64,000 bases of DNA, taken from contig SSNU01000086.1 in assembly GCA_012064415.1 (NCBI GenBank), positions 513,407 through 577,406 of the forward strand, in the 5' to 3' direction. Each line of letters begins with the position of its first letter. The stretch's first letter is position 1. Below are positions 10,167 through 19,471 of the stretch, in pieces. The DNA comes from Gyrodactylus bullatarudis (taxonomy: Eukaryota > Platyhelminthes > Monogenea > Gyrodactylidea > Gyrodactylidae). Made by a program: the position numbers and the translations under genes. The notes beneath the pieces are model-generated. The model saw only the letters and a list, made by a program, of their open reading frames with translations. It searched no databases and was not told the origin of the DNA.

Positions 10167-12812
10167 CTAAATTATATCATACAAATGAAAAAAGGAAATT
10201 TTTATAGGTTCTCTAAATACTTTTTCTAAATACAACTCTTTTTTGGAAAATGAAATGTTTTTTCTTGTCAGTTCATTAAAGAGACTGGGAAGTCTATCAA
10301 AAAAATATAAAGTTTTCAATGAGTTATTGATAGGTCTCTGAAGTTTAATATTCTTGTTACGTAAGACTCTCTGGTTCAATTTCGCATTCCAAAGTGAGGA
10401 GATATTATCATTAGCAAGTTTTAGGCATCTAAAATATCTTCGATGTCTCAGTAACTTGATTTTATCGAAACCACTCGAAGGTCTCGAACTCAGTTTGAGG
10501 AATCTTTTTTGAATTGCATCAAGGATAAATGAAGTAGAAAGTGATGCTGGACTCCAGATAGCAGAGCAGTATTCCACTGTTGGTCGAGCGTAATTCGTAA
10601 ATAAGAAAATCTTCATCTTGTAAGTTTTGGCAATTCTATGAATATGTAAAGTGCGCGCTGCAAATAAATTGGCAATGGATTTAATATATTTATCAAAACG
10701 CAAGTTAAAGTCATATTCCAAGCCAAGATCACGAACCATAAATTTTCTCTTAAAAACAAAATTGTCAATGCCAAGATTAAAATTCGTTGTTGGACTAAGA
10801 AAGGGGACAAGATAGAAACTTTTATCAAAATTAATTTTTAGGGAACACGAGTCAAGTATTTCTATTAAATCATTTATGAATGAGGTAACAAGTTCATTAT
10901 CAACATAATTATTAGGGAATGAAAAGCAGATTTTTAAGTCATCTGCAAATTTAAACAGTTTAATATGTTCATTGTTGGATCGAATTCTTGAAAAGATTAA
11001 GTTGAATAAAAGTGGACCAATACGACTCCCCTGAGGTACCCCCGAGGTAATCTCGTAGGCTGAAGAGGATTTATCATTAGAGGATACAAATTGATATCTG
11101 CATGAAAGGAATAAATAGGTCACATTTAACAAATTTTTGTCACAAACATATTCAATAAGAATATTCATAATAGATGAAAAAGAAATAGAATCAAATGCTT
11201 TTTTTAAATCTATATATACTACTAGGTTGAGCATGTCTTTTGATTTACATTCTTGTATGTGAGAGAAAAATGCGAGTAAGTTAGTTTCCGTTGATCGAGA
11301 TTCGACAAATCCATGCTGGGTAGGGTCGATTTGACCAATATTAATATATTTTTTGAGGAGAAAAAGGATAATTGAATCGAGAATACATGTTAATTTAGGT
11401 AACATGGATATTGGGCGAAAGTCATTGACTGATAAAGGGAATTTAATTTTAGGTAAAGGAATAATATTTACAAGTAACATGGCTTTAGGAATACAAAATT
11501 TTATAAAGATATTGTAGTAATAGAATGAATATAATAGGTATTTGAACTTGTTGGAACAGCTTTTGATAGCTTTGATGGAAATGTTCATAAAGTCTTTGCT
11601 TTCTTGATGTTTTACACTATTAATGATATCTAGAAATTCTGTATATGTGATAAATTCATAAGCAAAATTATGATACATAGGGCTAATAAGTTGGAAAAAT
11701 GTTCTTGGAGAATAGCATGATAAGAAAAAAGTATTCAGGGATTGAGGTTCTATTAGGCTTGATGTGGGGTAAGTGTTTTTAAATTTGAAGTATTTATTCA
11801 GGATTCGATAACCTTCCTTTGGTGAATTTTTGATTTTTTTCATAATATTATTTTCTCTAGATTTGTTTAATTTGTTTATCCATGATATGAAATAATTGTC
11901 AAATCTAGTAATTTTGACTTTTAATTTTATAATCTGGGACCCAGATGAATATCCATGATAGAAATCCATGACTTGCTTATTTTTGTAATAACAGTACTTT
12001 CTAGAGCATTTATTTAATAATATTTCTGTAGAGAGGTTGATAATTTCATACAAAAAATATATTATTTCATAAGAGTCATGACAGAATTTAGAAAGTGAAT
12101 ATAAAAGATCATAGTTCGTAACTTTTGGGTTGATGGATGAGTTACTGGGAGACTGCTCAGGATGGATATCAATAGAACCAATTAATGAATAGTGGTCTTT
12201 AGATGGAAATAGATCAACTGTGTAGTAGTTAACATTTAAGCACGGAGGTTTGAGAATAACATCCAGAATATTATTGCTTATTTTATGAGTTGGGTGATAA
12301 ATAATTTGATTTAATCCAATAAAATGAAAAAATTTTGATAATGCGTTGACTGGATCAGACCACTTTTCTTTCGGAAGATTAAAATCACCAATCACAAAGC
12401 CAATCATATTAAGGTCAAAAATTGGTTTAAGGTGTTCAGTCAATAGCAAATCGTCAGCTTTGCGAGATAACGGGGACCGATAGATACAAGTAAGTAAATA
12501 ATAGATATTATCTGAGACAATTGAAAAGGTGACAAATTCTATTTTACCAGAGAGGCTTTTAGTAGCAATAACATTATATTTTAAACTGTTTTTAATATAA
12601 ACCAGAACACCGCCATGCGAAATAGTTTTGCGATCACACCTTATAAAGGAGTAGTCATTAATGTATAAAGAATTATCTAGGCAATTATCAGTTAGCCAGG
12701 TTTCAGTCAGGAAAACAATATCAAAAGCATTGTCCATAATAAATTGTTTAAGCAAATCAAAAACAGAGAAAATGGATATTATGTTGGCATAGAAAAAAGA
12801 TAGGGGATTCAT
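10167..12812 (-). CDS. LINE ORF2: endonuclease plus reverse transcriptase
   Basis: An 881-residue uninterrupted frame. The N-terminal part (about residues 1-220) is an apurinic-type endonuclease with FLTETWL, GDFNLPKEKW and the terminal KDHYSLIGSID signature. The reverse transcriptase follows, with FRPISMLPKL, VVYIDLKKAFDS, SGVPQGSRIGPLLFN and the catalytic box FKFADDLKI, then the family tail motif MVRDLGLEYDFNLRF and a C-terminal basic region. The enzyme would nick target DNA and copy the element's RNA in place. With no stop or frameshift it could be functional in trans even though ORF1 is broken. The endonuclease N-terminus is slightly divergent (ANIIS where NVRS-type motifs are common). 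Confidence 0.9.
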   Translation of the reverse strand: MNPLSFFYANIISIFSVFDLLKQFIMDNAFDIVFLTETWLTDNCLDNSLYINDYSFIRCDRKTISHGGVLVYIKNSLKYNVIATKSLSGKIEFVTFSIVSDNIYYLLTCIYRSPLSRKADDLLLTEHLKPIFDLNMIGFVIGDFNLPKEKWSDPVNALSKFFHFIGLNQIIYHPTHKISNNILDVILKPPCLNVNYYTVDLFPSKDHYSLIGSIDIHPEQSPSNSSINPKVTNYDLLYSLSKFCHDSYEIIYFLYEIINLSTEILLNKCSRKYCYYKNKQVMDFYHGYSSGSQIIKLKVKITRFDNYFISWINKLNKSRENNIMKKIKNSPKEGYRILNKYFKFKNTYPTSSLIEPQSLNTFFLSCYSPRTFFQLISPMYHNFAYEFITYTEFLDIINSVKHQESKDFMNISIKAIKSCSNKFKYLLYSFYYYNIFIKFCIPKAMLLVNIIPLPKIKFPLSVNDFRPISMLPKLTCILDSIILFLLKKYINIGQIDPTQHGFVESRSTETNLLAFFSHIQECKSKDMLNLVVYIDLKKAFDSISFSSIMNILIEYVCDKNLLNVTYLFLSCRYQFVSSNDKSSSAYEITSGVPQGSRIGPLLFNLIFSRIRSNNEHIKLFKFADDLKICFSFPNNYVDNELVTSFINDLIEILDSCSLKINFDKSFYLVPFLSPTTNFNLGIDNFVFKRKFMVRDLGLEYDFNLRFDKYIKSIANLFAARTLHIHRIAKTYKMKIFLFTNYARPTVEYCSAIWSPASLSTSFILDAIQKRFLKLSSRPSSGFDKIKLLRHRRYFRCLKLANDNISSLWNAKLNQRVLRNKNIKLQRPINNSLKTLYFFDRLPSLFNELTRKNISFSKKELYLEKVFREPIKISFFHLYDII

Positions 12813-12837
12813 GTCAGAATTTAAAGTGGGGTAAGAA

Positions 12838-13527
12838 TTATAGATTCTGATCTTGCTCGGGAAATAACTTTAACTTACGCCTTTTTGCTTCAATCATAGC
12901 TAGTGAGAGATCCCGTCCAATAAAGATATCTTTGATTTCATCATCTGACTTGATTCTGGTCTTGTTTGAGAATACATCGTAGGGAATCCGAGAGCTGAAG
13001 ATAACCTTAAGTCTCTTAGGCTTATTGTTCATTGTTTTTCCAAATCTGAAGAAACGTTGGACAGTGAGTTTTGGACCATCAGGATAAGTAGATTTGACGA
13101 TTTTATCACAAATTTTTTCAACGTCAATGTCATCCGGGGCATTATAGATAATCATATTATTTTCCCGTTGGGTTTCACGCTGAAATAATTTTATAATTCT
13201 TTGCTCCTTAATAACAGTATTAGTTAAGTCTTGGTCAGATAGTTTGAGGAGCTCATCTTTGGACTTACTTTTAACTCTCTTTAACTCAACTTTGATATCA
13301 GTAATTGTGGCTTCAAAACTAGTTTTTATTTCCTTAATTGCATTAGTGAGTAGCAGATTAGAATGTTTCAGCTCATCAATTTGCCTTTGAGATGATTTCA
13401 TCATTGAATCGAATTGTTCAGCTTGATTGACAACCAGAGTTTGGAGAGTTTTGATAAGTTAAGGTAATAAGTTGTACATTTGATTGGGAATAGGCGTAAG
13501 ATATCCAGGATTAGAGTAATTACTCAT
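12838..13527 (-). pseudogene. LINE ORF1 (nucleic-acid-binding protein) with one nonsense codon
   Basis: The frame opens with MSNYSNPGYL at 13527, meets a TAA at 13461-13459 (codon 23), then runs open to the stop at 12838, about 229 residues in all. An internal Met at 13404 would still give 188 residues. The N-terminal half is a predicted coiled coil (heptad-like Leu/Ile/Lys/Glu run). The C-terminal half resembles the RRM-like ORF1 domain (NNMIIYNAPDDIDVEKI, then VQRFFRFGK and LKVIF). The single stop just after the start suggests very recent inactivation or suppressible damage. Confidence 0.7.
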
Positions 13528-13565
13528 AATAAATTTTGATCACAAGAAATTTTCAAATTTCGGGT

Positions 13566-13829
13566 TCAGACAAACAGATTTCCAATATTTATATCCGTCT
13601 TATTACCATTAACAACCTCGTTTAGTTTAATTTCTATAGATTCCAAAATCATATTTTTATACTTATTTCTCATGTTTCCTAGACTTTTTACGTTATTAAA
13701 ATCTATAATATGATCTAGATTGTCAGCCAAGTGTTTAGCTAGTGCTGATTTGTCTACCTGTACTTTTTCTATAGCCTTCTTATGCTCTCTACACCTAATC
13801 TCAAAATTTCTTTCATAGTCATGCAGCAA
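13566..13829 (-). pseudogene. Fragment of a PLE GIY-YIG endonuclease
   Basis: An 87-residue frame with RCREHKKAIEKV, then SALAKHLADNLDHIIDF. This is the downstream half of the GIY-YIG domain as in Penelope-like elements (R..EH..A, SALA.H, H.ID). The catalytic Tyr/Gly part is absent. It lies between an inverted tRNA-like repeat and the 5' end of the LINE. Confidence 0.6.
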
Positions 13830-13977
13830 GCGAACAACGTTATAGACATTTATATTTATTCATAGATATGATTTGTACAAATAAGGGAACAGGGAAAGAG
13901 TGTTCAATGTGCTCGGTGTGGGAAGGTATGAACCTAGGACCGAGAGTAAGAGGGTCCGAATGAGAAGTGAGAGAGAT
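13818..13977 (-). repeat. Inverted copy of the 9.6-kb SINE/leader segment
   Basis: Reverse complement of 9642-9770: shared CAGCAAGCGAAC, AATAAATATAAAT, GTGTTCAATGTGCTCGGTGT and GGTATGAACCTAGGACCGAG. An extra 20-30 bp (GGGAACAGGGAAAG region) is present here. With the left copy it frames 4.2 kb containing the LINE. Confidence 0.8.
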
Positions 13978-14706
13978 CATTTTTTGTATATAGAGTATTC
14001 ATGTTCACATCTCAAACAAAAATCTGTTTCAGCATTTTATTTATTTTAAATAAATCTCACCGATACAGTTCTTTGATCAAGTTGTCTCATGTGAAAAAAT
14101 CCCTACAGTCATACAACCTTAATTTTAAAATATATATAGAATTATTTTTGGTTTGTATTCAAATATTTACTAAAAAATGTATTACATTATTTTGAGAATA
14201 ACATTCTTTGCAGTGAATTTATTTCAAATGTGAATTTAGGGAAAGTGTACAAATAGTCTAGAAAACATTAAAAATTCTGTTTAGATAAGATATATTATTA
14301 TGCAATAATAAAAATTCATTAAAAAACCCGTAATTTTTTGTTTAAAATTTTCAATTGCCACCATAATGACCACGGAAACTTAAAAATGAAAAATTATAAT
14401 TAATAATTAGGACACTATGTGCAATAGGATCTTGCTTTGACATTTTTTTGGGTCGAAATTTTGTGCTGATTTCAGATCTGTAATTATATTTTCTAAATTG
14501 TGTTTAGTTTTTGAGATAAATGGAAAAAACCGAATTTGAGAATTTTAAATTAAAATATAATTTCAAACAATTAAATTTTTATTAAAATAAAAAATTAACT
14601 AATTAGGAATCATTAGAATCACAATTAAATTAATTATCTAATGATACCTTGAGTGTCGCGCAAAACAAAAAATTGTGCATTCCAGCTACTTTTTTGTCGA
14701 AAATTC
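13978..14706. other. AT-rich spacer, nothing recognised
   Basis: No conserved protein, terminal repeat or RNA gene could be seen. Confidence 0.5.
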
Positions 14707-15172
14707 TGTGATTTTGGAGTCAATTTTCTCCATAAATTTTAATTGCAGAGCCAGAAATCTAATAAACGAGTTTCTTGCTTCATATACAGATTTGGGATGC
14801 TTGATGAGCGTTGAGCTGCATTTCATCAAGCACAATTTGAGCTTAGACAAGATTCAAGAGCTCCGAAAGTTTTAAAGTGAATACTCAAATAAATTAGCTT
14901 CAATTTGATGTATCTCCCACCTTAATTCAAGCGGTATAAGTTTTATTAATCTTCGGTAGTGTATAAAATGGGAAAATAACTATAACTGAGTGTGGGATTA
15001 AAAGCAGTAAAAATATACAAGAACGAAATGATTTTGTAAATTTTAACCAACTTTTTCAGAAAGAGCATAAAATTTTGAGAGAGTCGAAGAAAATATTTAA
15101 AAAGATCTTTTTCTTGAAAGATATGAGCGTTTGAAGTTAAAATTTATGGAGAAAATTGACTCCAAAATCACA
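14707..15172. repeat. Foldback with identical 36-bp arms
   Basis: The 36 bases at 14707-14742 (start TGTGATTTTGGAGTCAATTT) are the exact reverse complement of 15137-15172. A smaller hairpin (TGCTTGATGA with TCATCAAGCA) sits in the interior near 14789-14830. It ends 245 bp before the LAMP start codon. No coding capacity. Confidence 0.75.
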
Positions 15173-15417
15173 AAATATTATATATATAAAATATATTACG
15201 TAGCATTTTTAAAATGAAAAGTTTTAAAAATATCAATAAGTCAAGATCTTTTGTTATAATTAATCTTTTAATCTGCTTAGCGTGTTTTGCATAGCAGTCT
15301 GAAAAACTTTTTCTTTTCATTAATATTATTGGTCAAGTTATTTAACAAATTATTGCACAAAGCTAGACTATATAAATTTTTGAAATAATCATAATTTTTA
15401 AAAAACAAGTGGTAAAA

Positions 15418-18400
15418 ATGAAAATATCATTCTCAACTCAAGGTAAGTGTTTAAAGTTTGTAAATTTTCTTTTCGATTAGGGATATTTATATCAATACTT
15501 TTTCTCATTGGAAATTGTAACCATATTTACACTGTCAAAGATATGGAGACGAATAAATTATGCCTCGGAATAGAATTCGGAGCAGCCATAACCATCCCTT
15601 ATAAAACCATAGTGAGTTAGTAATTCAATTGATGGCAATTGTAATCTTCTACCAGATTATGAGTAGCACTCATTGAGTACTAGGGTTGGGTGAAATTTTT
15701 AACCTCATATTAGTACCAACTTTTCTGATAGAACTATCAATTCTAAGCATTATTTTGTATTGAAGCATGTGCCGAAATTGCTTCACCATTATGTCATTCA
15801 GTTTTAAAAATCCTGAATTTTTTTAAATCGCCTCTCAATTTTTAATGAATTCTTACTACCCAATCACTAAGATCCCAAATATCTTAGTCATTCGATGAAA
15901 TTTTTTTATCTTCAAAATAAGTTAACTTATTATCAAGAGGGCCTTCATGATGGATTTCGTTTTTTTATCATGTCCGTGGGATATTGTGGGTAAATGGGCG
16001 ATTACATAATGAAGGATACTAGAATTATTTCGTTCTAGGTACTTAGGTAAGACATTCCTGTGGGATATATTACCTAAGCACCTAGAACGAAATAATTCTA
16101 ACAAAATCTTATGACTGCTGTGCTCTTCAGTAATAAACAAAAACCATTTCCTTGACGCTAGGAACTCTATCGTACACCTGTAAATTCCTATTAGTGATTT
16201 ATTGAGCATTTAGAATTCACAAGATGAATCGGGTTTTCATTAGCTTTCTTATAATATGAATTTTAATAATTCAATATTCTGACGAAAAATTTATTTATTA
16301 ATTTTAACTGTTTCCAATGAAGAATTCATTGTAAGGATTTAGAAGACAAGTGAATATTTAGTGATAAAGCTTATATTTCACCGGATCTCATCAGACTCTT
16401 ACACCGGCTAGATATATATACAATTTTAAAACAGATTATTAATTTTAAGTTTATTTCTGTTGAAGTTAAGTTAAAAATAAACTCTATTTTTTTCACCTGA
16501 GCTTTCCTCGATTCTGATTGGTCAATGCATGTGACCAATACTATCTCACGTTACAGGACTTTCCCTTTTTCTTTTACCACTGAATCTAATCTAGACATAT
16601 AACTTCAAGTCTTTTGAAATACTATTTCAACTTATAATGTATAATGCTAATATTTTTCAAAAATCAGAGTGGAAATACAAATACATACGAATTGAGGATA
16701 GGCAAAGTTGATCATCAAGAAGGAACATGTGGACAAAATGAGATTCTCTTAAGTGTTGACTTTCACGAGATCAGAAATCCAACCTCAATTTGGAATTTTA
16801 AAATGGTCTTCTTGAAGAGTGATAAAACTTTCAAGTTATCCAGATTCGAGTTGAAAGGAACCCTTGATATTTTCGCTGTGATTGATATCAAAGATGAAAT
16901 CAATATTGATCAAAGTGTCATTGTGAATGCGTTCGAAACAGAGAACAATTTCATGGCATATTGTGAATACCCTACAGTAGTTTTCGCTAACAATGTTTTC
17001 AGTTTCAGAATGTATGAGGTTCAAATAGTTTCCTTTGTTCAAGAAAACAGAATTTATTTCAACAGGCAATTTAAACAATGTGAATCGGATCTTTCCAATG
17101 CAGTATATGTTGCTCAGGAAAATGAGCTATATGGTTACTGCCTGGTGATGAAGGGTAATTTCTCTTTCGAGATTGAATACAAGACAAATGAGGATAAACT
17201 TAAAAAATATACCATGAATTTACCCGGAAAACATTTCAAAAGATATCTCAGAGGGGACTGTTCCAAGAAATACATTGCAAGTTTTGTAAAATTCAGACCT
17301 ATTGATCATATGGATGTTGATGAATTCGAAGCTGACTTCAAATTTGTGCTTGATGAAGGAGAATATACCCTGGAATCTGTCACGATATTCGGGAATCTCG
17401 ATCAGAAATTCATTCCAGACTTGAAAAGCGGTGCTTATTTCAGTGATAAATTCTTTGTGAGGAACACGTACAAGACCAAACCTGGAAATGTCTTTATTTG
17501 TCAAACTCCAATGAATTTCACGAGTGGAAAAAATACTGTCCTTCACATAGAAAATTTTGTCGTAAAAGCTTTTGAGGAAATTAGAGATATTAATTTTAAT
17601 GGAAAAAGTAAGTTGCCCAAAAGATGATAATCAGAGTGAAAAGAGTCCATGAAAGTTGATTTTTTGAGCAATTTTCTCAAATAATTCAAGTGTAAAACTA
17701 AGAGAAAATATTTGAAAGAATTCGAATACGACTTTAGAAATTCTATAGAATTGCTTTTTAATCTTGAGACATCATCAAAAAATCTCTCTACTAAAATTAT
17801 AGAGAAAATTTGAAAATTTTTAAAGCTGTTTTCGATCAGCACAAATTTAATTTCGTATGAATACTTTTATGTAGTTCAAAAAAAACCTTAAAATTTTGCT
17901 ATTTAATAAAAGTTTATAAAAATTAGTTGGTAAATTTTTCGATTTATGGATATTCTCTAGTTTATAGAACAGGTTTTCACTAATTTTAGAAATTCTCTCT
18001 CCTATGTAACGCTTGTTTCAACCAATGAGAAGCCAGAATTTTTCTTCGTCATCATCTGCATTAAACTTTATGAGCCATATCTGGCTATTTATAAGTAATT
18101 AGGAGTGTAAAAAATTGATTGCGTTCAAGGGCTTTGGACAAGGATTAAGTTGACAATAAGTTCTAAACAGTAGAAGTCTCATTTAGATAGAATGAAACTT
18201 CGGTACAATTTTAATCATGGATTCAGGTCGAAGACAAATTTATGATCAATATTGCATTATCAAATCTTCATGTAACCTGCTCTTTAGCTTAAAGCTGTAT
18301 AATAAAATTATCAACTAAATCAAGGGAAAAATTTGAATAAAATGCTTTTCTTATCTTTATTTTATATTTTTTTACAGAAGAAATTTGCTCGGTTGATCAG

Positions 18401-18463
18401 AATAACAATTCTACGACACAACCAGCATTATGGCAAGCTCTCTTCTATGCTTTACTTGCTTAA
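15418..18463 (+). CDS. LAMP: LAMP-family lysosomal membrane glycoprotein
   Basis: Exons 15418-15442, 15481-15611, 16668-17607 and 18378-18463 join in matching phases to give 393 residues. Residues about 9-21 are a signal-peptide core (IFISILFLIGNC). Two tandem LAMP luminal domains follow, each with the classic four cysteines: C36-C73 and C151-C190, then C210-C250 and C330-C369 (spacing 36-39). YTVKDMETNKLCL opens domain 1, and VVKAF near the end matches the family QAF motif. Such proteins coat the inner lysosomal membrane. The C-terminus is odd: after C369 only PALWQALFYALLA remains, too short for a normal transmembrane helix, with no GYxx-phi tail. A second frame in exon 4 carries a longer hydrophobic tail (see findings). 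Intron 2 (1056 bp) holds repeats. Confidence 0.82.
15684..15810 (-). repeat. Dispersed ~128-bp repeat, copy 2
   Basis: Reverse-complement relative of 2173-2300, inside LAMP intron 2. Confidence 0.6.
16021..16099. repeat. Near-perfect 30-bp hairpin in LAMP intron 2
   Basis: The arm 16021-16050 (AGAATTATTTCGTTCTAGGT, then ACTTAGGTAA) pairs with 16070-16099 at 29 of 30 positions around a 19-base loop. It is a cruciform or transcript hairpin candidate; no flanking target duplication was noticed. Confidence 0.8.
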
Positions 18464-18814
18464 CTGCAATATATTTGCTGACACTATTGGCATGATCTAT
18501 TTTACTTTCCATAAATATTTAAATTTCTCAAATAAATCATTTTCTAAAAAGAATTACTTTTTTTCAATTTGGAAACTTTAGAAAGTGATATGAAAACATG
18601 TGAAATCTACATGTCCTTATTATGTTAAAAAAGCATACATATGTGAAGCATAGATTCACACCTCAAGTCATTTTTGAACTCTCTTATCGACCCCTTCTAT
18701 CTACAATGTAGTTTCTACATGATTCTAATTTTTCTTAATTGACAACAATAAAAAGCTCAACTTTTCAATATTCTTTTTATTCAAATTATTCAAATAAATC
18801 AAATCATGAAAAAT

Positions 18815-19093
18815 TTATTCTATAAAAACAAACTTGCATCCGCTATCACCATAGAAAGGTACATCCACATGCACTCTTTCCAACAAAAAACCAAAGCGTT
18901 CATCAAAGAGTAAGGAATGAAGATCAGTCAGGAAGTTCAATTCAAACTCCTGAACCCAAGTGTGATAAAAAAGAACTTTTCTGATATTGTATCTTATTAA
19001 TATGGTAAGAAATGACTTGAGTAGTAATGGAAACTCTGAGAAGGGGTTATTCCAGGAGAATAGTGATGTTATGGATACAGATCCGCATAAAGG
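18815..19093 (-). CDS. Orphan open frame, possible terminal exon, unidentified
   Basis: Not recognised. A 92-codon minus-strand frame between stops has no Met but a protein-like composition, ending LLERVHVDVPFYGDSGCKFV and a few residues. It contains SLFSWNNPFSEFPLLLK and VLFYHTWVQEFELNF. A possible acceptor (CCCCTTCTCAG, about 19048-19038) would make it the last exon of a gene. AATAAA overlaps the stop, as expected for a compact 3' end. No upstream exon was found on the minus strand up to 21 kb, so it could also be a gene fragment or transposon piece. Confidence 0.35.
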   Translation of the reverse strand, partial: PLCGSVSITSLFSWNNPFSEFPLLLKSFLTILIRYNIRKVLFYHTWVQEFELNFLTDLHSLLFDERFGFLLERVHVDVPFYGDSGCKFVFIE

Positions 19094-19235
19094 TTAATTT
19101 TATGAACGGTAATTTTCGATCTCAATGCCTGAAATTAATATCATTCTAATATTGAACGAACATTTTACAAGGGTTTATTCCGATTTATTTATTTGTTTGG
19201 GCTTTTAAATTTCGTTAAACTTTATTCATGTTTAA

Positions 19236-19467
19236 CCCTAGAACGACGTTTTACAGCCGGTTCCAAAACTCAGTGAACATTAAATTCTTGGAATTTACGC
19301 AAGTTTATCCGTATATGCATGTTATATTCGAAATATAGATGCATAAAACATCAGCAAACGAAATCTGATAGGCTATACATTTCTCATAACACAGAATGGA
19401 AAATTTTTCCCTATAGGAGTTTTAGTACAAATGCGAGCATCAAAGACCCCCAAATGTCGTTCTAGGG
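19236..19467. mobile_element. 232-bp TTAA-flanked MITE (CCCTAGAACGAC family)
   Basis: TTAA target duplications stand at 19232-19235 and 19468-19471. Terminal inverted repeats are CCCTAGAACGACGTTT and AAATGTCGTTCTAGGG (15 of 16 paired). No coding capacity. TTAA sites and CCC..GGG ends point to piggyBac-type mobilisation. An old relative lies at about 4641-4690. Confidence 0.88.
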
Positions 19468-19471
19468 TTAA

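Larger units (their letters stand above)
10141..13530 (-). mobile_element. Nearly full-length two-ORF non-LTR retrotransposon (Jockey/CR1 superfamily)
   Basis: Read on the minus strand: ORF1 (13527-12838), a 25-bp gap, ORF2 (12812-10167), a short 3' UTR, AATAAAG, and a tail of TTA repeats at about 10141-10152. A short microsatellite tail is typical of CR1/L2/Jockey-type LINEs. ORF2 is fully open and ORF1 has one stop, so the copy is recent. The flanks are older repeat sequence arranged as inverted repeats (9642-9770 and 13818-13977). Confidence 0.85.

Noticed and set aside
15922..16209. 95-codon minus-strand frame
   Set aside because: It runs through the 16021-16099 hairpin inside a LAMP intron, and its residues are dictated by the palindrome.
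16356..16415. Shared CCGG..CTC.TCAGACTCT motif with about 45420-45465
   Set aside because: The match is short and gapped, with no boundaries. Too weak to call a repeat family.
18333..18581. 82-codon plus-strand frame
   Set aside because: It overlaps LAMP exon 4 in a different frame from the one set by the splice phase. The upstream part is intron.
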